DNA of 64,000 nucleotides, taken from contig NZ_SNWA01000001.1 in the NCBI RefSeq assembly GCF_004361815.1, forward strand, positions 2,604,001-2,668,000, given 5' to 3'. Origin of the DNA: Paraburkholderia sp. BL10I2N1 (lineage in GTDB: Bacteria > Pseudomonadota > Gammaproteobacteria > Burkholderiales > Burkholderiaceae). Every line of letters starts with the position of its first letter. The first letter of the stretch is position 1. This document shows positions 17,880 to 27,309 of this stretch, piece after piece. The position numbers were made by a program, and so were the translations under genes. The notes under the pieces were generated by a model that searched no databases, was not told the DNA's origin, and saw only the letters and a list, made by a program, of their open reading frames with translations.

Positions 17880-18790
17880 GCTGCCTCCCTGGATAAATCG
17901 AGCGGCGCATCGACGAGCGAGCGCAACATGTGATAACCCTTCTGGGCATACGCGTACGAAGGCGCGATCACCGGATCCTGTTCCGCCTCGACGACCAGCC
18001 AGCCGCGATAGCCGTGCTTTTTCAGGCGCTGGATGATGGAGGCGAAATCGACCGTGCCATCGCCCGGCACGCTGAAGGCGCCGTTGATCACCGCGTCCAG
18101 AAAGCTCCAGTTGCGGTTGCGCGCGACCTTGATGACGGCGGGCCGCACGTCCTTGCAGTGCACGTGGCAGACGCGCGCGATGTGCCGGTCCAGCACCGCA
18201 ACGGGGTCGCCGCCTGCGAACGTGATATGTCCGGCGTCGAAGAGTAGTCCGACCGGATCGCTCGTGAGCGACATCAGGCGATCGACGTCGGCGGGCGTTT
18301 CGACGTACGCGCCCATATGGTGGTGATACGCGAGCCGCACACCGCGGCTTAGCGTATAACGCGCGAATTCATCGACGCGCTTCGCATACGTTTCCCATTG
18401 CGCGTCGGAAAAGAAGCGCGGTCGCTGGTAGAGCGGCTGCGGCGCGCCCTGGATCGAATCGGCGACTTCGCCGTAGACCATGACCGTTGCGCCGTTCTGT
18501 GCGAGCAGATCGAGATGCGGGCCGACCGACGCGATTTCCTCTTCGACGCTGCGTCGCGCGAGCCGTCCCGAATACCATCCGGATACCAGTGCGAGATCGT
18601 ATTGCGCGAGCAGCGTCTTCAACGCCTGTGGCTCTCGCGGAAACTTGTTGCCAAGCTCGAACCCCTCGTAGCCGATCTCGCGACCTTCGGTCAGCGCGAC
18701 TTCAAGTGGCGTTTCTCCGCCCAGCGAGGGCAGGTCGTCATTCATCCACGAAAGCGGGTTGATGCCGATGCGTACTTCGAACTGAGTCAT
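17876..18790 (-). CDS. iolE: 2-keto-myo-inositol dehydratase
   Basis: Dehydrates 2-keto-myo-inositol (inosose) to the 3,5/4-trihydroxycyclohexa-1,2-dione. The 304-residue protein is a TIM-barrel xylose-isomerase-like enzyme beginning MTQFEVRIGINPLSWMNDDLP. Metal ligands are expected in LLFDAGHITFAGGDP, VCHVHCKDVR and the C-terminal WLVVEAEQDP. I use the ATG at 18790, preceded by a GAGGA ribosome-binding site; the longer open frame upstream overlaps iolD and has no family sequence. It lies ten bases after iolD and overlaps iolB by four. Confidence 0.97.
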   Translation of the reverse strand: MTQFEVRIGINPLSWMNDDLPSLGGETPLEVALTEGREIGYEGFELGNKFPREPQALKTLLAQYDLALVSGWYSGRLARRSVEEEIASVGPHLDLLAQNGATVMVYGEVADSIQGAPQPLYQRPRFFSDAQWETYAKRVDEFARYTLSRGVRLAYHHHMGAYVETPADVDRLMSLTSDPVGLLFDAGHITFAGGDPVAVLDRHIARVCHVHCKDVRPAVIKVARNRNWSFLDAVINGAFSVPGDGTVDFASIIQRLKKHGYRGWLVVEAEQDPVIAPSYAYAQKGYHMLRSLVDAPLDLSREAA

Positions 18791-18800
18791 GCGGATGTCC

Positions 18801-20783
18801 TCAATCGTTGGCTGTGTCGTCGGGCGTCCTGCTGCCGGACGCGGTAGTTCCGCCTGCGGTATGGTCGCGCGCGGCGATCTGCGCTTCGTATTTCGCGCGG
18901 GCGTCACGAACGGCGGGGCGTGTCGAAACCTCCGGCACGGCAACTTCCCACCACCAGCCGCCGTCGTCGGTCGTGCGGGCGGCGTCGGTGTCGATGCTGA
19001 TCATGTAGGTGCGCTCGGCGGCGCGCGCGCGTTGCAGCGCGGCCTCGAGCTCGCTCACGTTCGCGACGTGTTCCGCCTGCGCGCCGAGTGAACGCGCATG
19101 CGCGGCAAAGTCGACCGCGGGTGCGCCGAGCGGGCCCTGCGCGCAGTCGTCGAACATATTGTTGAACGGTGCGCCGCCGCAGGCCTGCTGCAAACGGTTG
19201 ATGCAGCCATAACCGCGGTTGTCGAGCACGACGATGATCAGCTTCGCGCCCAGCATCACCGAAGTCGCGATCTCGCTGTTCATCATCAGATAGCTGCCGT
19301 CGCCGACCATGACGATGACTTCACGCTCAGGCCACGCAAGTTTCGCGCCGAGCCCGCCGGCGATCTCGTAACCCATGCACGAATAGCCGTACTCGACGTG
19401 ATAGCCGCCAGGACGGCCCGTGCGCCACAACTTGTGCAGTTCGGCTGGCAGCGTGCCGGCCGCGCAGACGACGATGTCGTCGGTGGTCGAGCGCTCGCTC
19501 GAGCGCTGGACGGCGCCGATGACGTCGGCGTCGTATGGCAGCACGCCTTCGCGTTGCGGTGCATGGGTGAGCTTGCCGAGCGTGTCGCGCCATTCCGACG
19601 CGAGGGCTTGCGCGCGTGCGGCCCACGACGCGTCGGCGCGCCAGCCTTCGAGGCGCCCGGACAGCATGTCGAGCGTCAGACGGGCATCCGCCTGCACGAC
19701 AATTCCGCGATGCTTGAGGCCGTCGAACGCGTTCGCGTTGATGCCGATCACGTCGGCCTGCGTGAAGAGTGTGTTGGAACCCGTCGTGAAGTCCTGCAGA
19801 CGCGTGCCGACGGCGAGCACACAGTCGGCGTCATGGGCGAGCGCGTTTGCCGCAGGCGAACCGGTCACGCCGAGCGCGCCCGCGTTCAGCGGGTCGTCCC
19901 ATGCCAGCGAGCCTTTGCCGGCCTGCGTCTCGGCGACGGGAATGCCATAGGCCGCTGCGAACGACCGCAGCGCATCGGTTGCGCGGCCGTACAGCACGCC
20001 GCCGCCGGCGACGATCATCGGTTGCTTCGCGCGGCGCAGCCGTTCAAGCGCGGCACCGACTTCATGTTCGACCGGCGCGGGCGAGTGGAACGTCACCACG
20101 CGCGGGGCAAAGAAGTCCGCCGGATAATCCCACGCCGTAGCCTGCACGTCCTGCGGCAAGGCGAGTGTGACCGGGCCGCATAGCGCCGCATCGGTCAGCA
20201 CACGCAGCGCGCGTGGCAATGCGCTCAGCAGTTGCGCCGGATGCACGATGCGGTCGAAATAGCGCGACACGGGCTTGAATGCATCGTTTGCGGAGATGCC
20301 GCCGTCATGAAAATCCTCGACCTGCTGAAGCACGGGATCCGGCGCGCGCGACACGAAGATGTCGCCCGGCAGCAGCAGGACCGGCAGACGGTTCACGTGC
20401 GCAAGCGCTGCTGCGGTGACAAGGTTCGTCGCGCCCGGGCCGATCGAGGTGGTCACCGCCATCATCCGTCGACGGAAATGCGCTTTCGCGTAGGCAATCG
20501 CACTGTGCGCCATCGCCTGCTCGTTATGGGCACGCAGCGTCGGCAGTTCGTGACGGTGCTGATACAGCGCTTCCCCGAGACCGGCGACGTTGCCGTGTCC
20601 AAAGATCGCAAACACGCCGCCGAACAACGGTTCGGTCCCGCTGCCGTCTTCCGTGACGACGCGCTGGGCAGCGAGATAGCGGACGAGCGCCTGCGCGGCC
20701 GTCAGGCGCACGGTGCCGCCGGCCTGGATCGGCGTCGCTTCGGCTGCCGGCGCGCTATCGTGATGCAACACGCGTTGGTTCAT
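18801..20783 (-). CDS. iolD: 3D-(3,5/4)-trihydroxycyclohexane-1,2-dione acylhydrolase
   Basis: Thiamine-diphosphate enzyme that opens the inositol-derived ring to 5-deoxy-glucuronate. It has 660 residues, slightly longer than B. subtilis IolD. The N-terminal PYR domain contains FAIFGHGNVAGLGEAL and MMAVTTSIGPGATNLVTAAA. The C-terminal domain carries the ThDP-binding GDGSYLMMNSEIATSV and ends the motif with DNRGYGCINRLQ. Start ATG 20783 (MNQRVLHH) overlaps the iolC stop by four bases, showing translational coupling; the longer upstream start lies inside iolC. Confidence 0.97.
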   Translation of the reverse strand: MNQRVLHHDSAPAAEATPIQAGGTVRLTAAQALVRYLAAQRVVTEDGSGTEPLFGGVFAIFGHGNVAGLGEALYQHRHELPTLRAHNEQAMAHSAIAYAKAHFRRRMMAVTTSIGPGATNLVTAAALAHVNRLPVLLLPGDIFVSRAPDPVLQQVEDFHDGGISANDAFKPVSRYFDRIVHPAQLLSALPRALRVLTDAALCGPVTLALPQDVQATAWDYPADFFAPRVVTFHSPAPVEHEVGAALERLRRAKQPMIVAGGGVLYGRATDALRSFAAAYGIPVAETQAGKGSLAWDDPLNAGALGVTGSPAANALAHDADCVLAVGTRLQDFTTGSNTLFTQADVIGINANAFDGLKHRGIVVQADARLTLDMLSGRLEGWRADASWAARAQALASEWRDTLGKLTHAPQREGVLPYDADVIGAVQRSSERSTTDDIVVCAAGTLPAELHKLWRTGRPGGYHVEYGYSCMGYEIAGGLGAKLAWPEREVIVMVGDGSYLMMNSEIATSVMLGAKLIIVVLDNRGYGCINRLQQACGGAPFNNMFDDCAQGPLGAPAVDFAAHARSLGAQAEHVANVSELEAALQRARAAERTYMISIDTDAARTTDDGGWWWEVAVPEVSTRPAVRDARAKYEAQIAARDHTAGGTTASGSRTPDDTAND

Positions 20784-22816
20784 GCCGCCTGCTCCTGATG
20801 GACATTGTGCGAGTGGCCGACCGGCTCCGCCGGCTGGCCGCGCGCTGCGCGCCACGACGCGATCAGCGTCTCGAACGTGCGTCGAACGCGCGCGATGAGT
20901 TCATCGTCGCCGATTTCGCCTGCGAGCCACGCATAGCTCGGCTCGTGGAAGATGGTCCGGCCGACGGTAAAGCCCCGGCACGTCGCCGATGCGGCCGCCG
21001 CACGGAACCCGTCACTCAGCTGTTCGACGGCCGCCGACAAACCCAGCAGCACCACACCGCGACAGTAGGGATCGCGCTCGGCGATCAGCGCATCGATCGC
21101 CTGCCACTGGCTCGCTTCCATGGGTTCGAGCTTCCACCACTCCGGATAGATGCCGATGTTGTACAGGCGCTTTAGCGCGCGGTACACGGTATCCGGGGCG
21201 GCGGGCAGATGCTTCGGAGGAATCACTTCGAGCAGCAGCTCGTGGCCGCTTGCCTGTGTCGCGTCGTACAGCGCGCGCAATTGCGCTTCCTGTTCCAGCC
21301 GCTGTTCGATCGGCTCATCAGGATGAAACTGCACGAGGCACTTGGCCACATGTTCGCGCGGCCAGCTGGTCAGCGTCGTACCGATCGAGCGGCCGTGATC
21401 GAAGACGAGCGGCACCGAGCCTGGCAATTCGACCGGGCGGCCGATCCACCAGCCGCGTCCCGTCGCTGCGTTCAGTGCGTCCTGTCCGTAGCGGTCGTCG
21501 ATCAGCACGCCGATACGGCCTTGCAACCCGAGCGCCGCTTCGGTTTGCGACACGGCTTCGACGAACAGCCGCTTGAGATGCGCGATACGCGATTCGTCAG
21601 CGCCCGTTTGCTGGGCGAGATCGAAGAACTGGTTGCGATGATCGAACGCAAAGCCGAGCACTTCGTTCCGGCGCGTGCGCGCAGGCGTCACGCGATGCAG
21701 GCGCGCGAGCGTCGCGTCGCGATACGGACGGCGCATGCGTTGCGGGTCCGCCTTTGCTTCGCGCAGGAAGTAGTCGAGTTCGGTGGGCGTGGGCATCGCC
21801 GGCGCACAGCCGTGGCGCGACACCACCAGCGCGCCGCTCGCGTTCGCGGCGCGCGCACAGGCTTCGAGCGGCTCATCGCGCAGCCAGCCGGAGAGAAAGC
21901 CCGAGGCGAACGCATCGCCCGCACCCAGCACGTTCAGCACTTCGACTTCGACGCCGCCCTGGATCGGCAGATCATCGAGCGAGGCGGGCACCTTGCCGTC
22001 GATGATCTGACAGCCCAGCGGCCCGCGCTTGACGACGAGTGTCGCTGGCGTCACGGCGCGCACTGCGGCGAGCGCATCGACCAGTTCGGTCTTGCCGCCC
22101 GCAATGCGGAATTCTTCTTCGGTGCCGATGATCAGGTCGAAGAGCGGCAGGATGCGCTGCAAATGCGCGGTGACGCCTTCGCTGGCGACGAAGCGCGTCT
22201 CGCCGTCCGCCTTGCCTGTCAGGCCCCACAGCACCGGACGGTAGTCGATATCGAGGACCGTGCGAACCTGGTTGCGCCGCGCGTAGTCGAGGGCGCGAAG
22301 GCTCGTGCGGTTCACCTGTTCGGTCGAGAAGTGCGTACCGGTGATCAGCAGCGCCCTGGACGACGCGATGAACTGCTCATCGAAATCGGCTTCATCGACG
22401 GCCATGTCGGCGCAGTTCTCTCGATAGAAGACGAGCGGAAACGTGTCGCGGTCCTTGAGGCCGAGCAGCACGAGCGCGGTCAGGCGGTCCTGATCGATGC
22501 GCACATGGCTGATGTCGCAGCCTTCACTGGCGAGCGTTTCCGTGAGAAAGCGCCCCATATGGTCATTGCCGACGCGCGTGAGCATGGCGGCTTCGAGCCC
22601 GAGCCGGGCACAGCCGAACGCGATATTCGCCGAAGACCCGCCCAGATACTTCGCGAAGGTGGAGACATCTTCGAGGCGCGAGCCGACCTGCTGCGCATAG
22701 AGGTCAGCGCCGAGCCGGCCGAGGCAGATGACATCGCGGCTACGGCCGGACGCGAACCGGCTCGCGGTCGACAGACCGCTTGCTGCCGGGGCAACGGGAT
22801 TGCTGGAGATAGCCAT
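20780..22816 (-). CDS. iolC: 5-dehydro-2-deoxygluconokinase fused to a DUF2090 aldolase-like domain
   Basis: A 678-residue fusion. Residues 1 to about 335 are a PfkB-type sugar kinase (DVICLGRLGADLYAQQVG; SANIAFGCARLG; NVLGAGDAFASGFLSGWL with the catalytic Asp) that phosphorylates 5-dehydro-2-deoxygluconate. The remainder is a DUF2090 domain (RNEVLGFAFDHRNQFFDLA onwards). DUF2090 is class I aldolase-like, so it is thought to perform the IolJ step that yields dihydroxyacetone phosphate and malonate semialdehyde. No separate iolJ is present. The fusion is known in proteobacteria. Start ATG 22816 (MAISSNPVAP) follows the ATPase gene by 47 bases. Confidence 0.95.
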   Translation of the reverse strand: MAISSNPVAPAASGLSTASRFASGRSRDVICLGRLGADLYAQQVGSRLEDVSTFAKYLGGSSANIAFGCARLGLEAAMLTRVGNDHMGRFLTETLASEGCDISHVRIDQDRLTALVLLGLKDRDTFPLVFYRENCADMAVDEADFDEQFIASSRALLITGTHFSTEQVNRTSLRALDYARRNQVRTVLDIDYRPVLWGLTGKADGETRFVASEGVTAHLQRILPLFDLIIGTEEEFRIAGGKTELVDALAAVRAVTPATLVVKRGPLGCQIIDGKVPASLDDLPIQGGVEVEVLNVLGAGDAFASGFLSGWLRDEPLEACARAANASGALVVSRHGCAPAMPTPTELDYFLREAKADPQRMRRPYRDATLARLHRVTPARTRRNEVLGFAFDHRNQFFDLAQQTGADESRIAHLKRLFVEAVSQTEAALGLQGRIGVLIDDRYGQDALNAATGRGWWIGRPVELPGSVPLVFDHGRSIGTTLTSWPREHVAKCLVQFHPDEPIEQRLEQEAQLRALYDATQASGHELLLEVIPPKHLPAAPDTVYRALKRLYNIGIYPEWWKLEPMEASQWQAIDALIAERDPYCRGVVLLGLSAAVEQLSDGFRAAAASATCRGFTVGRTIFHEPSYAWLAGEIGDDELIARVRRTFETLIASWRAARGQPAEPVGHSHNVHQEQAA

Positions 22817-22863
22817 GGAATTTCCTGATTGTCGAAGCACCAGATGCACGCGCTGACGATTGC

Positions 22864-23718
22864 TCAGATCGTCGCGCCTTCGAGTTCGCCCATCATCTTC
22901 TGCATCTCGGCGCCGCCAGCCATCATGTCGAGCACCTCATCCTTCGTGATGGTGTCCTTCGTGAAGGTGCCGAGCGATTTACCGCGATTGAGCAGCGTGA
23001 ACGAATCCCCGATCGGATAGGCGTGGTGCACGTTGTGCGTGATGAAAATCACCGAGATGCCTTTCGCGCGCGCCTTGTGGATCAGCCTCAGCACATTGAA
23101 GCTCTGCTTGACGCCGAGCGCCGCGGTCGGTTCGTCAAGGATCAGCACGCGTGCGCCGAAGTGAATCGCCCGCGCGATCGCGAGGCATTGCTTTTCACCG
23201 CCGGACATCGTGCCGATCGGCTGATGCGGGTCGCGCACGTTGATGCCCATTTCCGCGAGCTTTTCGCGTGAGGCGGTTGCGCAATGGTCGAGGTCCATCA
23301 CGTTGATCAAGCCGAACAGCTTCTTCTGCGGCTCGCGTCCCATGAAGAAGTTGCGCGCCACCGAGAGCAGCGGCACCAGCGCCAGATCCTGATAGACGGT
23401 CGCGATGCCGAGATCGAGCGCGTCTTTCGGCGACGTGAAGTGGACCGGTTTGCCGTCCACGCGGTAGACGCCTTTGCTCGGCGTATATACGCCCGCGAGC
23501 GTCTTGATCAGCGTCGACTTGCCCGCGCCGTTGTCGCCCAGAAGGCAATGCACTTCGCCGCGTTTCAGTTTGATCGTGACGTCGTTCAGCGCAATGATGT
23601 TGCCGAAATAGCGGCTGACGTTTTCAAGCGCCAGGATGTAGCCCTCGCCGGCTTCCTGCTGCGCCTGTGACTGTGACTGTTGCTGCTGCGACTGTTGCTG
23701 TTGCATGGCGGTCATCAT
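22864..23718 (-). CDS. Sugar (inositol) ABC transporter ATP-binding protein, FrcA-like, with Gln-rich N-terminus
   Basis: Single-domain ATPase of about 284 residues for the inositol importer, resembling FrcA rather than the double-domain RbsA. Walker A is GDNGAGKST, the signature is [14 protein letters not shown], and Walker B is [12 protein letters not shown]. The first 25 or so residues form a Gln/Ser-rich low-complexity tail of uncertain role. AAGGAG lies at 23722-23727; tandem ATGs at 23718 and 23715 follow, and the second has the better spacing, so the true start could be 23715. It lies eleven bases behind the permease gene. Confidence 0.92.
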   Translation of the reverse strand: MMTAMQQQQSQQQQSQSQAQQEAGEGYILALENVSRYFGNIIALNDVTIKLKRGEVHCLLGDNGAGKSTLIKTLAGVYTPSKGVYRVDGKPVHFTSPKDALDLGIATVYQDLALVPLLSVARNFFMGREPQKKLFGLINVMDLDHCATASREKLAEMGINVRDPHQPIGTMSGGEKQCLAIARAIHFGARVLILDEPTAALGVKQSFNVLRLIHKARAKGISVIFITHNVHHAYPIGDSFTLLNRGKSLGTFTKDTITKDEVLDMMAGGAEMQKMMGELEGATI

Positions 23719-23729
23719 CAACTCCTTGT

Positions 23730-24920
23730 CTAGCGGGACGCCGCCACGCGGCTGCGCACGTAGTGGTTAAAGAGCACGGCGAAGAGCAGCATCACGCCAA
23801 GGAACACGCGGAACCAGTCGGAATCGATATTCGTGTAGGTGATGCCGATCTGCACGACGCCGAAGATCAGTGCGCCAAAGCTGGCGCCGACCACCGAGCC
23901 GTAGCCGCCCGTCAGCAGTGTGCCGCCGATCACCGCGGCGATGATCGCTTCGAATTCGGCCTGCAGACCGCGGTCGGCGGCCGCCGAACCGATGTCGCAC
24001 ACCTGCAGCACGGAATACAGGCACGCGCAGAACGCGGTCAGCACGAAGAGCGAAATCTTGACGCGCCGCACCGGCACACCGACGTTCTTGGCAGCGTTGG
24101 CGTCGCCGCCTACCGCGAAGATCCAGTTGCCAAAGCGCGTTCTCGCCAGCACGAAAGCGCAGACGACGGCAAGCGCAAGCCACCACAGCAGCACTTTCGG
24201 AATGCCTGGAACGAGCGGCACGCCGGTGTCCAGCATCTTCACGAGACCGATATGGCCGAGCCACAGGAAGAAGCCCTTGAACGCCACACCCTGGAAAAAC
24301 GTGTGCGCGAACCAGTCCTGCCTTGCGACGTCGCCGACACCCGAAATGATCGTGCGATCGGCGAACATGACCGACAGCGCCAGCGTCAGTCCGCGCAGAA
24401 TGAACAGGAAGGCGAGCGTCACGATGAACGACGGCAGGCGCGTGCGCATCACCAGATAGCCGTTGAGCGCGCCGAGCAGCATCGAACCGACGAATGCGAA
24501 CAGGATGGCGAGTGCGATCGGCCAATGGAAATACATCGTCGGCAGCGCGACCATCATTCCGGAGAAGCCGATCATCGAACCGATAGACAGATCGAATTCA
24601 CCGGCAATCATCAGCAGACATGCGCCAACCGAGATCAGACCCAGATAGGCGGCGACCTGCGACCAGTTCATCACGCCATCGAGGTTGAACATCCCCGAGT
24701 TGCCGGCCGACAGGCCGAACACCAGGAACACCATCACCGTGCCAGCCAGCGCAGCAAATTCAGGCCGGTTCAGCAGATGCCGGAACCACGATTCCTTGCG
24801 AACCCGTTCATCGGATGCTCCGGCAGGCGCCGCGGAAGCCGCGTTCGCATTCGCCGGATCCTGCGGGTCGGTCGGGGGATGCTTGCGGGGATTGGCGTGG
24901 AAAAGATTGGCTACGCCCAT
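23730..24920 (-). CDS. Sugar (inositol) ABC transporter permease, RbsC/FrcC family
   Basis: Inner-membrane permease of 396 residues. The family core begins at about residue 50, after a cytoplasmic tail rich in Ala, Pro and Asn. [23 protein letters not shown] and [20 protein letters not shown] are typical of ribose/fructose/inositol permeases. [20 protein letters not shown] is the conserved coupling segment. AAGGAG eight bases before the ATG at 24920 fixes the start. It works with the binding protein and ATPase encoded on either side. Myo-inositol as cargo is inferred from the operon. Confidence 0.93.
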   Translation of the reverse strand: MGVANLFHANPRKHPPTDPQDPANANAASAAPAGASDERVRKESWFRHLLNRPEFAALAGTVMVFLVFGLSAGNSGMFNLDGVMNWSQVAAYLGLISVGACLLMIAGEFDLSIGSMIGFSGMMVALPTMYFHWPIALAILFAFVGSMLLGALNGYLVMRTRLPSFIVTLAFLFILRGLTLALSVMFADRTIISGVGDVARQDWFAHTFFQGVAFKGFFLWLGHIGLVKMLDTGVPLVPGIPKVLLWWLALAVVCAFVLARTRFGNWIFAVGGDANAAKNVGVPVRRVKISLFVLTAFCACLYSVLQVCDIGSAAADRGLQAEFEAIIAAVIGGTLLTGGYGSVVGASFGALIFGVVQIGITYTNIDSDWFRVFLGVMLLFAVLFNHYVRSRVAASR

Positions 24921-24990
24921 TGACGCTCTCCTTGGTACACCGCCAGGCACCCGGGTGTGGCGGAAGCCTGTACGGCGCTTAAAGCCCGTT

Positions 24991-25010
24991 CGATGCACGT
25001 GAATGCATCG
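24991..25010 (-). repeat. Intercistronic hairpin before the permease gene
   Basis: CGATGCA (24991-24997) and TGCATCG (25004-25010) form a perfect 7-bp stem around six bases. It sits in the 205-base gap between the binding-protein and permease genes, on the leader side of the permease. It could protect the mRNA end. Confidence 0.45.
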
Positions 25011-25080
25011 GGATCGTTACGAAAGGGCGAGTGCCGGCCAGACCAGCTGCCGCCGGCCGGAACCCGCTTTCCTGATGTCT

Positions 25081-25105
25081 GCCGCGACCGGGGTACCGGC
25101 GCGGC
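25081..25105 (-). repeat. Strong hairpin just after the binding-protein stop codon
   Basis: GCCGCG, a bulged A and CCGG pair with CCGG and CGCGGC around the loop GGTA, giving ten GC base pairs. It lies 20 bases after the stop of the binding-protein gene on the transcribed minus strand. No U-run follows, so read-through to the permease is expected. Such stem-loops often stabilise the binding-protein mRNA. Confidence 0.6.
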
Positions 25106-25125
25106 GTTCCTGCACGATGCGTTCC

Positions 25126-26172
25126 TCAGCGGTACTGACCGGCGTACTTCAGCACCTTGTCGACATTGGCTTTTGTAATGAAGCCAGGGCCCGAACCGAT
25201 ATTGCGCGGTCCATAGGAGGGTTCCAGCCCGTATGTGGCGAGGCGCTCCTTGAACTTCGGGTTAGCCTGGAGGGCCTGGCGGATCTTCGCCGGGTCGGTG
25301 GTGTGCTCCTTCTTCACGATGGCCAGCACCGCGACCGGGATATAACCCTGCAGATACGGCTGCTGGTCGATGGCGAACTGGATCGTGCCATCCTGGATGC
25401 CCTTGGCGATGTCATCGTCGAAGTCGAAAGTGGCAAACCAGATCTTGCCGGCGAGGCCCATCTGTTGCAGCGCCTTGATCGTCGGATCAGCTGACAGCGG
25501 CCCGAGCGTCAGCACGGCCTGGGTGTTCGGGTGATTGCGCAGGAACGCACTCACTTTCGACTGGACACCGGTCGGGTCCTGGCCGGTATCGAGCGTCGAG
25601 TTCTTGAAGTTGACGCCGATCGCATCCGCAAAGCCGCGGCAGCGTTCGAACGAGGCCGGGTTGGTTGCATAGTGGTTGACGCACAGGAACGACTTGATGC
25701 CCGCTGCTTTCGCCTTTTCACCCGCCGCCTTGCCGGCCGCGTATTCAGGCTGGCCGACGTGCATGATCGCGCCGAGCTGGGCGCTCTGTTCTTCCGTGCC
25801 GGAGTTGATCGTGACGAGCGGAATCTTCTTGGCTGTCACCTTGCCGATCGAGCTTTTCAGCACGTCGAAGTCGGCGATCGTCACGACCACGCCGTCGTAG
25901 TTGCGTGCTGCGGCCTGTTCGATCAGGCGGGCCATGTCGGCGATGTCGCCGTTCGGCGGGTTGCGATAGTCGGTCTCGACGTTGAAGTCCTCGTCGGCCT
26001 GCTTGATCGCGTTCTTGATGGTGTTCCACCACGAGTCAGAATCCGGCGCGTGACTGACCAGCACGAAGTGCCCATCCGCCGCCTGAGCGGACGACGCCGC
26101 CCCAAAGCCGGCGGACAGCGCGAGTGCCGCAACCAGAATCCTGAGCGAAGCCTTGCCCTTGCAAAGTCTCAT
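25126..26172 (-). CDS. Periplasmic sugar (inositol)-binding protein
   Basis: Binding protein of 348 residues for the importer. The Sec signal peptide is MRLCKGKASLRILVAALALS followed by AGFGAASSAQA, with cleavage expected after AQA. The mature protein is a type I periplasmic-binding fold (FVLVSHAPDSDSWWNTIKNA; LIEQAAARNYDGVVVTIAD; KIPLVTINSG). GGTGGAG before ATG 26172 supports the start. It is first in the minus-strand operon and is separated from the permease by a 205-base gap with two hairpins, which should allow higher expression than the membrane parts. Inositol as ligand is inferred from the neighbouring catabolic genes. Confidence 0.93.
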   Translation of the reverse strand: MRLCKGKASLRILVAALALSAGFGAASSAQAADGHFVLVSHAPDSDSWWNTIKNAIKQADEDFNVETDYRNPPNGDIADMARLIEQAAARNYDGVVVTIADFDVLKSSIGKVTAKKIPLVTINSGTEEQSAQLGAIMHVGQPEYAAGKAAGEKAKAAGIKSFLCVNHYATNPASFERCRGFADAIGVNFKNSTLDTGQDPTGVQSKVSAFLRNHPNTQAVLTLGPLSADPTIKALQQMGLAGKIWFATFDFDDDIAKGIQDGTIQFAIDQQPYLQGYIPVAVLAIVKKEHTTDPAKIRQALQANPKFKERLATYGLEPSYGPRNIGSGPGFITKANVDKVLKYAGQYR

Positions 26173-26260
26173 TGTCTCCACCTTTCTCGGTCTGTCGTTA
26201 TTAAAGGGAGCGTGAGGTTTGCCGTCCGGGTTTGGCACGGCACACCGTCGCTCACGACCA

Positions 26261-26300
26261 AGATTAGGACATCTTCAGGGCGTGTGCAATGAAAATTTCA
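26261..26300 (-). promoter_or_regulatory. Candidate iol operon promoter with adjoining palindrome
   Basis: On the minus strand TTGCAC (26284-26289) and TAATCT (26261-26266) are 17 bases apart and could be -35 and -10 boxes for the transport/catabolic operon. Both hexamers are weak (three of six). The perfect 11-base palindrome TGAAAATTTCA (26290-26300) abuts the -35 and is a candidate operator. Confidence 0.35.
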
Positions 26301-26314
26301 ACATTTAAAAAAAT

Positions 26315-26353
26315 AGAAAATACGTTCCATTTGTTCGTTTGCCTGCCTATAAT
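26315..26353 (+). promoter_or_regulatory. Candidate promoter and operator of the RpiR regulator gene
   Basis: A perfect TATAAT (26348-26353) lies 17 bases after TTCCAT (26325-26330), a weak -35. The -35 overlaps AGAA-N6-TTCC (26315-26328), one base off the GGAA-N6-TTCC motif described for the RpiR-type inositol regulator of Sinorhizobium. This suggests autoregulation. Confidence 0.45.
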
Positions 26354-26427
26354 CGGCAGCGTCGACGCAGTGTTCAGAGCGGTCGCAAACCCTTGATGCA
26401 GCGCGGAAAGTGCACAAAGGAATACCC

Positions 26428-27309
26428 ATGGCGGAAGACAACACGGACGAACTGCCCAGCGTCGAAGAATTGATGCAGCGCATCGCGGAAAACTACGAAT
26501 CGCTGCCGCGACAGCTGAAGAGTGTGGCGACGTATCTCGAGCAGCATCGATCGAGCGTGATGGTCGATCGCACCAGCGATATCGCCGCGAGTTGCGGCGT
26601 GCATCCGTCGGCGGTGGTGCGCTTCGCGCAGCGTTTCGGCTTTTCGGGCTTCTCCGATCTGCAGGCGGTGTTCAGGCAGGCTTATACGGGGCAGGGCACG
26701 TCGTCCCCCAGCTATCAGCAGCGCATCCGCAAGCTGATCGACGAAAAGCCGGGTGCGCTGTCGGGTGGCGCGGTGGCGCGCGAGTTTGTGGCGGCGTGTC
26801 GCGGCGGGCTGGATGAACTGGAAGAAAGTCTCGACGACGCGCAGTTCGAAGCCGCGGTGAAGATGCTTCAGCAGGCCGAGAACATCTACGTGATCGGCGT
26901 GCGCCGGTCGTTTCCGGTGGCGAGCTACATCGTGTATGCGTTGCAGCATACGCCGAAGCGCGTGCATCTCGTGTCGGGGTTCGGCGGCATGTATCGCGAA
27001 CAGATTCGCAGCGTGAAGAAGGGCGACGTCGTGATTGCGATCAGCTTCGCCCCGTACGGGAAGGAAACGCAGTATTGCCTGCGCATTGCGCATCACCACC
27101 AGGCGAAGACGCTCGTCATCACCGACAGCCAGCTTTCGCCGCTGCTCCGTTACGCGAGCGCGCAACTTTATGTGAAGGAAGGGAGCGCGTTCGCGTTCCG
27201 TTCGCTCACGAGCACCATCTGCCTGTGCCAGGCGCTGTTCATCGCGCTCGCGTACAAGCTTGAGCTAAACGTCGAAGAATCGAAGGATATTGGAGGCTAC
27301 GATGACTGA
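26428..27309 (+). CDS. RpiR-family transcriptional regulator, probable inositol regulator
   Basis: A 293-residue RpiR/MurR-type regulator. The N-terminal HTH (about residues 10-85) contains AASCGVHPSAVVRFAQRFGFSG. A sugar-phosphate-binding SIS domain follows (about 125-260), with IYVIGVRRSFPVASYIVYAL and KKGDVVIAISFAPYGKETQ. AAGGA before ATG 26428 supports this start over one six codons upstream. It is divergent from the inositol operon, and its 3' end overlaps iolG by eight bases, so it very likely controls inositol use and is induced by a pathway intermediate. The effector is not visible. Confidence 0.93.
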   Translation: MAEDNTDELPSVEELMQRIAENYESLPRQLKSVATYLEQHRSSVMVDRTSDIAASCGVHPSAVVRFAQRFGFSGFSDLQAVFRQAYTGQGTSSPSYQQRIRKLIDEKPGALSGGAVAREFVAACRGGLDELEESLDDAQFEAAVKMLQQAENIYVIGVRRSFPVASYIVYALQHTPKRVHLVSGFGGMYREQIRSVKKGDVVIAISFAPYGKETQYCLRIAHHHQAKTLVITDSQLSPLLRYASAQLYVKEGSAFAFRSLTSTICLCQALFIALAYKLELNVEESKDIGGYDD

